Assembly (NCBI GenBank): GCA_032115775.1
Contig: JAUMBL010000048.1
Span: 1 to 5,763, forward strand
DNA from: M3007 sp032115775
GTDB lineage: Bacteria > Bacteroidota > Bacteroidia > Chitinophagales > Saprospiraceae
Direction: 5' to 3'
Length of the DNA stretch: 5,763 bases
Shown here: positions 1-4,972 of the stretch, piece after piece
Position numbering within the stretch: the stretch's first letter is position 1
Layout: every line of letters begins with the position of its first letter
The notes under the pieces: model-generated
Databases searched by the model: none
Seen by the model: the letters and a program-made list of their open reading frames with translations, nothing else
What the model was told of the DNA's origin: nothing
Translations under genes and position numbers: made by a program

Positions 1-57
1 AAATGGATGCTTTTTTGTATCAGACGTGACCGGCTAAGTAGTTACCTTATTTTTAAA

Positions 58-69
58 AATTTAGCGATT
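58..69 (+). repeat. Extra direct copy of the inverted-repeat core
   Basis: The 12-mer AATTTAGCGATT occurs here and again at 90-101, with its reverse complement at 104-115. This gives three copies in 58 bp, two direct and one inverted. The spacing between the direct copies is 32 bp. Such clustering suggests either a binding-site array or a duplicated arm of the palindrome. Confidence 0.6.
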
Positions 70-81
70 AAAATCAAATAA

Positions 82-123
82 TTTTATATAATTTAGCGAT
101 TACAATCGCTAAATTATATAAAA
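82..123. repeat. Perfect 20-bp inverted repeat with a 2-base centre
   Basis: Bases 82-101 are exactly complementary to 104-123, leaving only AC at 102-103 between the arms; a folded strand would have a loop of about four bases. The inner arm is AATTTAGCGATT and the outer arm is only A and T, with a T-run on one side and an A-run on the other. That form would suit a bidirectional terminator, the end of a small mobile repeat, or a dimeric protein-binding site. The sequence does not decide between these. No complete gene ends immediately beside it within the window. Confidence 0.75.
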
Positions 124-303
124 AATGATCCATCGCACTATGGGCAATGCCCGCCTGACCGGAGTGGCACGCCTGACATCAAGTGCCGGAAAACGCGTTT
201 GCGTGCGCCCGGCGGATGGGGTTTTGTATCAAAATGAAAACATAATGATCTTTGCCCCCACCTTGCGGTACAGTTGCCTTTATTTTGTGTCAATTAGCTT
301 TAA

Positions 304-622
304 AAATTACCCTTACTTTGTGCTAAAAGATTAAGTCTGACCGGTACATACCCACTGGGTAGGGCAACAAATACTGGCGCACCTCAATTCGCCGCTCGAC
401 AAATGAACACCTGCGACCATGATCTTGCTACCCGCCTTTTTGCGGGAAATCTTGCCCTCCACCCGGCCACAACCCAGGCTGGGAAAAAGTATAAATTGCT
501 CAACCTGCCCTATTTCTTAGGTAAAAAACCGCAGGACTATCTGGCCTGGATGAAATCTCAACCGCTCGATACAATTACCTTCAAAGATCCATACTATTGT
601 GTATTACTGAAATTAAGAAATA
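304..622 (+). other. Open frame, possible gene remnant ahead of the WG gene
   Basis: This frame has no stop from 304 onward and its first ATG is at 403. It stays open to 798, but everything beyond 623 overlaps the signal-peptide region of the WG gene in another frame and reads as an Arg/Pro-rich shadow. The first 73 or so residues from the ATG look more protein-like, for example KKPQDYLAWMKSQPLDTITF (about residues 45-64) and then DPYYCVLLKL. I do not recognise a family. It could be the N-terminal part of a gene that lost its end when the WG gene came to lie beside it, or it may be chance. No ribosome-binding site or well-formed promoter decides the start. Confidence 0.25.
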
Positions 623-3589
623 ATGAAAAACCTGGGAACCCTCATATTACTTTTTATCCTCGCCGGCCAGGGCATTTCAGCCCAATCCCTCCTCCCATAT
701 CTGAGCAAAAACGGCAAATACGGCTTCGCAGACGAGACAGGGAAAATCATCTTCGCGCCCGAATTCGAGGGTCACATGGAGGCGTTCGGCCCGGATGATT
801 TGTATAAAGACCTCAGGAAAAACGGCGAAGGCGTCCGCCTTTTTCGAAGCGGTGTGGTGGTACCCAACCCGCGCCTGATGATGGGCCGCGCGCTGCGTTG
901 CGTGGAGGTGGACAGCCGCACGGGCCGCGCCGACACGCTGGCCGACCTCATCTTTTGCCAACAAAACGACCGCTTATTATTCATTGATTTGAAGACGGGT
1001 AAAACGGTCGAGGCATTCAACGAAAGTTATTTGTATAACCAGCCCGACTGGCAGAAAGGTGAGGAAATCAGTGGCTTCAACGGCATTGTATTTCGATTCT
1101 CCGACGGCCTGGCGCGCGTTTTTCGACCCGACGGCTCGGTCAATTTCCTGGATAAAAAATTGAACTTTTTGCTTTCCAAAGACGTGGCGGCCGGCTGGAT
1201 ATTGGACGAACAATATATAGCCGTCGCTGATGCCGAAGAGCGTTTTGGCGTGCTCGACCGCGGTGGGCGGGAGGCCTTGCCGAAGAACTTCCGTCGCGTT
1301 GAAACGGCGGGTCGCGCGGGCGTTTTCATCGTCAACAACCACCGATATGAGTCCGTGACAAACAGCGGCGTCGGACTATTCGCGGAAGGCGGGAAGCCCG
1401 TGCTCGACACCGTTTTTGAGCGGATAAAACCCGTGCCGGGCGGGCGCTTCGTCGTCGCCCAAAAAGGGCAGCGCTTCGGTGTTTTTGAACTCGACGGCCG
1501 CGAAATTGTGGGGCCGGAGGCCAAAAACATCGAAAATTATAACCGCCATACTCGCCCCCTAGCCATTACCTGGGAAACCGACAGGCGGGCAAACATCCTC
1601 GACGCCAATGGCAACAGGCGTTTCCCGACCGATGTGCAAAGTGTTCGGGGCATGACTATCATGGGCTCGGCATTTCCCCATTATATCGTAGCAGACGGTT
1701 CGAAAAAAATGGTGTTGGATACTGCGCTGAACCTGGTTTTGGAGGTTGAGGCTGCCGAATTGTCGCTCGCGTCGAGCGAGCCGGAGCTCCTGTTTTTCGC
1801 GAAAAAGCCTGGAGGGAGCAGTATCCTTCGGCGTGATGGCTCGACGCTTTTTTCGGGCGATTTCGACGGTGTTTTCCTTGAACGATTTTTGACCGAAAAG
1901 CGGCTCTTACGCCTCAAAAAAGGCGAGCGGCAGGGGCTTGTATCCTTTGAGGGGCGTATGGTTTTTCCCTTTGATTTTGAAGAGTTTCGCATGGAGCCCC
2001 GCACGCAGGATACCGTGCTCTGGGCGCGGCCGGCGGGCTCTAAACTGTTTTTTCAATATGACCTTTCCGGCAACAAACGCTCGGAATACGGGCGTACGCA
2101 GGCCGACAGCCGCTCGGACAGTCCGATAATCTCGGGCCAAACGATGGGCGACGGGCGCAAAAAAATGACGCTTTTCAACGGACTGGAGGTGTTTTTACCC
2201 GATTCGCTGAAAGACTGCCGTGTTTTGGCGCACTGGTGGGATATGCGCGAACGCGCCGTCGTGGCATTTGGAAAGGACAAGGATCCGGCTGCGCGGGCGA
2301 TTTTCAACGAAAAATTTGAACCGGTGTTGCCGCCAGGGTTTGTCGCGCCGGAGGAGCTGCTGGGGGAAAACCTTTTCCCGCGCATCGGCGAATACGGTCT
2401 GATCGTAGTGAAAAAAGGCTTGCCTGTGCCGCCGCCCAGGGTGTCGCCTAAACCGGCCGCTCCGCCTAAAGCGACTGTTCCGCCCAAAAACGATCAGCCT
2501 GTCCGGTCCGATAAGGAGCAAGAAGTCGTGGTAATGGACGCGGTGGTAGAAGCGCCGCCCGAAACCGTCCGCAGCGCTGTGGAAACATCTGCCGATTTTG
2601 AAAAAAATGGTCCTTGCGGCCTGATAGACGCGAGCGGGAACTGGTTGCTGGAGCCGCTGGCGGCCGTGGATTTGTTGCCGTTATCGCCCTTCGTAGTGGC
2701 CGAAATGCCCGCGGGTGAACGAAACGCCAACCACAGTTTCATTGAAAAAGGCATCCGCCTGCACGTCGTAGCGGGGCTCTTGAAAGGCACGGTGATCGAG
2801 GCCAACTGGCTGGGTCAAGACGGTTTTTCGCAGGATAATGCATACAATATGAAGGTCGGCCGGATCCGGAAAGGCACGACCCGCATGGCGGAGTACGCCT
2901 ATTTCGACTGGCAGGGCCGCGCTATTACCGACTGGATTTTTGAAAACGGTCCGGATTTTTTGAAGTCTAAAAACCTCGTCCACATCTGGGAAAAAGGCGT
3001 TTTTGGAATCCGTCAGGCAGTCATCAACGAAAACGGGAAAACCATCTTTGAACTGGGCGATTGGATGACCGAAGACTCGCCGCGCAGTCGCGGCGGCGAC
3101 AATGATAAATGGGCGTACCTGATCGTACAAAAACGCAGAGCGGAAATCTTGAAGGATACCTTGGGCCGATTAATCCCGATGCCCAAAGGTTTGATGGATT
3201 CGACGGGGCGGGTAGTCTTGCCTCCTCAATTTTTGGACCTTAATATTTGGGAGAAAGACCGTTTTCTGACGGCCAAAACAGCGGCGGGTAACGTCGTTTT
3301 GATGACTATGGACGGCCGTACCATCCACGAATTCAAGCCGGGCAAATCGAGTATTTTGATGCAGCGCATCGGTCGCGGCCCGAACAGGGCGAATGCTGGA
3401 CCGTTGGCCGTGTGGACCGAAAACGAGACCCTGTTGATAGACGACGACAACGCGTTGATCCGGCATTTCAATCTGCCCTTCGGGCGCGAAATGTTGTCCG
3501 AAGCGATGGCAGAGCGGTTCGTGGTTTTGATCCAAAATAACAAGAAGGTGTGGGTTGATTTCCGGTCGGGGAAGGTGTTTGCGGAGTGA
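623..3589 (+). CDS. Large exported WG-repeat protein of unknown function
   Basis: The product is 988 residues. The ATG at 623 is the only possible start near the 5' end because an in-frame TAA lies at 614-616. Residues 1-20 form a signal peptide (Lys at 2, hydrophobic stretch L7-A14, likely cut after ISA at A20). There is no lipobox cysteine, so the mature protein should be periplasmic, surface-bound or secreted. WG-type repeats, with the pattern G-hydrophobic-hydrophobic-D-x-x-G followed by a short strand and F/P residues, are visible near residues 32-49, 207-226, 284-303, 436-455, 590-597, 663-682, 792-810 and 856-875. A Pro/Ala/Lys-rich linker (about 601-658) separates an N-terminal region of about 600 residues from a C-terminal one of about 330. 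WG repeats are known as beta-rich structural repeats without a catalytic function. No sorting domain was recognised at the C-terminus, which ends FRSGKVFAE. The gene appears intact and stands alone, so its function cannot be inferred from its neighbours. Confidence 0.93.
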   Translation: MKNLGTLILLFILAGQGISAQSLLPYLSKNGKYGFADETGKIIFAPEFEGHMEAFGPDDLYKDLRKNGEGVRLFRSGVVVPNPRLMMGRALRCVEVDSRTGRADTLADLIFCQQNDRLLFIDLKTGKTVEAFNESYLYNQPDWQKGEEISGFNGIVFRFSDGLARVFRPDGSVNFLDKKLNFLLSKDVAAGWILDEQYIAVADAEERFGVLDRGGREALPKNFRRVETAGRAGVFIVNNHRYESVTNSGVGLFAEGGKPVLDTVFERIKPVPGGRFVVAQKGQRFGVFELDGREIVGPEAKNIENYNRHTRPLAITWETDRRANILDANGNRRFPTDVQSVRGMTIMGSAFPHYIVADGSKKMVLDTALNLVLEVEAAELSLASSEPELLFFAKKPGGSSILRRDGSTLFSGDFDGVFLERFLTEKRLLRLKKGERQGLVSFEGRMVFPFDFEEFRMEPRTQDTVLWARPAGSKLFFQYDLSGNKRSEYGRTQADSRSDSPIISGQTMGDGRKKMTLFNGLEVFLPDSLKDCRVLAHWWDMRERAVVAFGKDKDPAARAIFNEKFEPVLPPGFVAPEELLGENLFPRIGEYGLIVVKKGLPVPPPRVSPKPAAPPKATVPPKNDQPVRSDKEQEVVVMDAVVEAPPETVRSAVETSADFEKNGPCGLIDASGNWLLEPLAAVDLLPLSPFVVAEMPAGERNANHSFIEKGIRLHVVAGLLKGTVIEANWLGQDGFSQDNAYNMKVGRIRKGTTRMAEYAYFDWQGRAITDWIFENGPDFLKSKNLVHIWEKGVFGIRQAVINENGKTIFELGDWMTEDSPRSRGGDNDKWAYLIVQKRRAEILKDTLGRLIPMPKGLMDSTGRVVLPPQFLDLNIWEKDRFLTAKTAAGNVVLMTMDGRTIHEFKPGKSSILMQRIGRGPNRANAGPLAVWTENETLLIDDDNALIRHFNLPFGREMLSEAMAERFVVLIQNNKKVWVDFRSGKVFAE

Positions 3590-3595
3590 GGCGGT

Positions 3596-3685
3596 GATGT
3601 GATGTTTATCAGGATGATAGATGTGCTAACGGGTATTGCTTTATCCGCCGACTAAAGATCGGCGGTTACAGGATGGTAGATGTGC
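3596..3685 (+). repeat. 90-bp REP-like module, copy 1 (next to the WG gene)
   Basis: This module is 88/90 identical to 4532-4621; the differences are A3629/G4565 and G3650/A4586. In order it contains a 30-bp box beginning GATGTGATGTTT and ending AGGATGATAGATGTG (3596-3625), a 19-bp spacer, a hairpin (3645-3665), TTAC, and a second box AGGATGGTAGATGTGC (3670-3685). It begins six bases after the WG stop codon and so would lie in that transcript's 3' end. Weak similarity between the copies continues past the end: TTCCAA, a T-run and AT occur at 3696-3710 and, slightly shortened, at 4640-4652. Confidence 0.92.
3645..3665. repeat. Hairpin of REP-like module 1
   Basis: CCGCCGA (3645-3651) pairs perfectly with TCGGCGG (3659-3665) around the 7-base loop CTAAAGA. 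TTAC follows the stem directly at 3666-3669. There is no T-run after the stem, so it is not a standard intrinsic terminator, although it could protect the 3' end of the WG transcript. Confidence 0.85.
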
Positions 3686-3861
3686 TGGGTGGAGTTTCCA
3701 AATTTTTTATCATCTGCTCGGAAACATTCTGGGGGATGAAAATCGGCAAACTTTAGATAAAAAAACACAATGTGTTGAATTTGTTTTTTTAAATACAAAT
3801 ATTGTCGTATTTTTATGCAGAGATCCGAAACCATAACCCAATTCTTTATTCAAATTGATAG

Positions 3862-3890
3862 AGTGCAAATCGCATCTATCATCCTGTAAC
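3862..3890 (-). repeat. 29-bp repeat, outer copy without a hairpin
   Basis: This sequence, starting AGTGCAAATCGC and ending ATCATCCTGTAAC, is identical over 29 bp to 3927-3955, a 65-bp period. Its reverse complement matches the GTTACAGGATGRTAGATG box of the 90-bp modules, so it is oriented opposite to module 1. Unlike the inner copy, it is followed by ordinary sequence (GTAATGATTGATAAAG) and not by a GC-rich stem. It therefore looks like an incomplete duplicate of the inverted module. Confidence 0.88.
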
Positions 3891-3926
3891 GTAATGATTG
3901 ATAAAGACCTGAAGGAGTCCATCTAA

Positions 3927-4027
3927 AGTGCAAATCGCATCTATCATCCTGTAACCCCCTGATTTATCAGGGGGAAATCAAGTGGATCCCCACTCAACAC
4001 ATCTATCATCCTGACAAACATCACATC
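3927..4027 (-). repeat. Inverted REP-like module upstream of the transposase
   Basis: Read on the minus strand, this module has the same order of parts as the 90-bp modules. The first part is a 30-bp box (3998-4027; 29/30 match to 3596-3625 and to 4532-4561, with a single change at 4016). A 23-bp spacer, a hairpin (3955-3974), TTAC and an AGGATGATAGATG box follow, ending in the copy-specific tail CGATTTGCACT. The spacer and stem sequences differ from those of the direct modules, while the boxes are conserved. With 4532-4621 it frames the transposase as long imperfect inverted ends. Confidence 0.9.
3955..3974. repeat. Hairpin of the inverted module
   Basis: CCCCCTGA (3955-3962) pairs perfectly with TCAGGGGG (3967-3974), with a possible ninth T:A pair and a loop of two to four bases. 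GTAA (3951-3954) adjoins the stem, so on the minus strand the order is stem then TTAC, as in the other two modules. The stem sequence is unrelated to CCGCCGA/TCGGCGG, so it is the structure and not the sequence that is shared. No T-run follows. Confidence 0.88.
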
Positions 4028-4068
4028 AAAACTTCCCTGCCAATCATCTCACTAAAACCACAGACATT

Positions 4069-4506
4069 ATGGCACAAGTTCGCATCTGGGTACATGTCGT
4101 TTGGTCTACCAAAAGCAGAGCCCCCCTACTGACTAATAAAAACAAGCGGATAGACACTTTCAAGCACATCAAATCCAACGCCAAGAAAAAGGATATTTAC
4201 CTTGATTTCATCAGCGGTGTTGCCGATCACGTTCACGTATTAATTTCGTTGGCTTGTGACCAGACCATCGCACAAGTGATCGCATGGCTGAAAGGAGAAA
4301 GCTCGCGCTACATAAATGAGCGCAAAATAACAGCGACCTATTTTGACTGGGCGGACGATTACTACGCCGTATCGGTTAGCCAATCGAATGTGGAGACCGT
4401 ACGAAATTACCTGAAAAAACAGGAAGACCATCACGAAAAGAAGACATTTGCCGAGGAATGCGAGGAGTTTATGTCAAAGTATGGATTTTTCAGGATGCTT
4501 GGATAA
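4069..4506 (+). CDS. IS200-like HUH/Y1 transposase, RAYT type
   Basis: The product has 145 residues, the usual size for single-domain Y1 transposases. The HUH metal-binding motif is DHVHVLI (His54 and His56). The likely catalytic tyrosine is Tyr114 in VRNYLKKQEDHH, on the helix that carries the nucleophile in this family. The N-terminal strand RIWVHVVWSTKSR and the segment WLKGESSRYIN (73-83) are typical of the small Bacteroidota members that I recall. Enzymes of this family cut and rejoin single-stranded DNA at hairpin-bearing ends through a 5'-phosphotyrosine link. All key residues are present and the frame is intact, so the protein may be active. The start is an ATG preceded by ACCACAGACATT with no Shine-Dalgarno site and no obvious promoter, as expected for a weakly expressed transposase. 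The pairing with structured repeats on both sides favours the RAYT reading over a plain IS200. Confidence 0.93.
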   Translation: MAQVRIWVHVVWSTKSRAPLLTNKNKRIDTFKHIKSNAKKKDIYLDFISGVADHVHVLISLACDQTIAQVIAWLKGESSRYINERKITATYFDWADDYYAVSVSQSNVETVRNYLKKQEDHHEKKTFAEECEEFMSKYGFFRMLG

Positions 4507-4531
4507 GTATCTTCTTTCTAGTAGCGCTATA

Positions 4532-4621
4532 GATGTGATGTTTATCAGGATGATAGATGTGCTAGCGGGTATTGCTTTATCCGCCAACTAAAGATCGGCG
4601 GTTACAGGATGGTAGATGTGC
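4532..4621 (+). repeat. 90-bp REP-like module, copy 2 (downstream of the transposase)
   Basis: This is a direct repeat of 3596-3685 at an offset of 936 bp with two substitutions. It starts 25 bp after the transposase stop codon. The hairpin region is 4581-4601, but the change to A4586 puts an A opposite C4596 and breaks the upper stem, leaving five GC pairs, a mismatch and one A:T pair. TTAC follows at 4602-4605, then AGGATGGTAGATGTGC to the end. It faces the inverted module at 3927-4027. Confidence 0.92.
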
Positions 4622-4669
4622 AGGGAGCAATTACTAAACTTCCAATTTTTATAAATTACAGGTCTCAAC

Positions 4670-4936
4670 ATGGGCAAAAACTACAGCTTCCTGCTACTAA
4701 AACCCGAAGCCCCCCGCGGCGAATCGGACATTTTAAAAGCATTCGGCATTCAAAATCCGGTGCTGAACCAGGTGTAGCAAGGGCGATCGTTTCAGTTTTC
4801 AACCGGCTGTGCCGGGAAATGCGCAGGAGCCGAAAATTTCTTTCCAGCGCCGTTCAAATCTGCCGCCGACCAAGCAAAAGATTTGAATAGCATGTTTTTT
4901 GGCAAATTATTTGAAAAAAATTATCAAAAAGTGTAA
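4670..4936 (+). pseudogene. Possible broken small gene with an in-frame TAG
   Basis: An ATG at 4670 opens a 35-residue frame starting MGKNYSFLLLKPEAPRGESD, ending at TAG 4775-4777. The same frame then continues without a stop for 52 more codons to TAA at 4934-4936, reading through segments such as APFKSAADQAKDLNSMFFGK. Together this would make a protein of about 88 residues interrupted once. I do not recognise a family. It may be a decayed gene or a chance open frame. The final TAA lies inside the ATPase promoter (4934-4941), which argues against a functional gene ending here. Confidence 0.25.
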
Positions 4937-4941
4937 CTTTG
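4910..4941 (+). promoter_or_regulatory. Bacteroidota-type promoter for the ATPase gene
   Basis: TTTG at 4910-4913 (-33) and TAACTTTG at 4934-4941 (-7) are separated by 20 bp. This agrees fully with the known primary-sigma consensus of Bacteroidota, TTTG then 17-23 bp then TAnnTTTG. Transcription would begin around 4946-4950, giving a short AT-rich leader of about 25 bases before the ATG at 4973. It implies that the ATPase is transcribed independently of the transposase. Confidence 0.72.
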
Positions 4942-4972
4942 TGTATATTTTTTTAACACATAGTTGTACTTT

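Larger units (their letters stand above)
1..622. other. Gene-poor leader region upstream of the WG-repeat gene
   Basis: No convincing gene was found here on either strand. The stretch contains an AT-rich inverted repeat (82-123), then a GC-rich block (about 135-220) with short hairpins such as GGGCAATGCCC, then an AT-rich block (about 230-330). Short frames exist, for example ATG at 125 to a stop at 332-334, but their translations show no domain, no biased composition and no partner. An imprecise Bacteroidota -7-like string, TTACTTTG, lies at 313-320 without a properly spaced -33 element. A second weak candidate, TACTATTG at 592-599, lies 24 bases before the WG start codon. The tail of an upstream gene could reach into the first 80 bases, since one frame is open there to a TAA at 79-81, but nothing supports it. 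Confidence 0.6.
3927..4621 (+). mobile_element. IS200-like / RAYT unit: Y1 transposase between inverted hairpin modules
   Basis: The unit consists of an inverted module (3927-4027), 41 bp, the transposase gene (4069-4506), 25 bp, and a direct module (4532-4621). The facing 30-bp boxes (3998-4027 and 4532-4561) are near-perfect reverse complements. Each end carries a hairpin flanked by TTAC or its complement GTAA. No accessory tnpB gene is present. Classical IS200/IS605 elements have subterminal hairpins but no long terminal inverted repeats, whereas REP-associated transposases (RAYTs) are often bordered by paired inverted REPs. The latter fits better. Exact ends are uncertain: the outer left limit could be 3862, and module 1 at 3596 may be part of a larger composite. 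No target duplication is expected for Y1 transposases. Confidence 0.72.
4622..4972. other. Spacer between the repeat island and the ATPase gene
   Basis: This spacer contains the possible small broken frame described separately, a short GC hairpin (CCGGC 4803-4807 with GCCGG 4811-4815), and a 9-bp inverted repeat TTCAAATCT/AGATTTGAA (4853-4861 and 4879-4887). The inverted repeat is followed a few bases later by a T-run at 4895-4900, a weak terminator candidate. The last 60 bases are AT-rich and contain the ATPase promoter. No RNA gene was recognised. Confidence 0.5.

Noticed and set aside
125..334. 69-codon forward frame after the palindrome
   Set aside because: Its translation has no recognisable domain, no promoter lies at a suitable distance, its start overlaps the palindrome's edge, and base composition changes sharply in the middle.
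677..3543. Many antisense and alternate-frame open frames inside the WG gene
   Set aside because: They are Arg/Ser/Pro-rich shadows produced by the GC-rich codons of the real gene, which has a continuous frame, a signal peptide and WG repeats.
3759..3790. Intrinsic terminator from AAAAAAACA pairing with TGTTTTTTT
   Set aside because: The stem has only one GC pair, and its T-run is part of the stem, so termination is doubtful. It is explained as well by AT-rich composition.
3636..3836. 66-codon forward frame after the WG gene
   Set aside because: It starts inside the 90-bp repeat and runs through its hairpin. The rest is AT-rich with no protein-like features.
3596..4027. CRISPR array
   Set aside because: The repeats differ in orientation, length and spacing, and include hairpin modules of 90-100 bp. 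There are no regularly spaced unique spacers and no cas genes.
4240..4434. Antisense frame inside the transposase gene
   Set aside because: It lies entirely opposite an intact transposase frame that has catalytic motifs, and it has no features of its own.
4609..4890. 93-codon forward frame downstream of the transposase
   Set aside because: It begins inside the repeat module and is Arg/Ser-rich without a domain. Another frame across the same DNA looks more protein-like.
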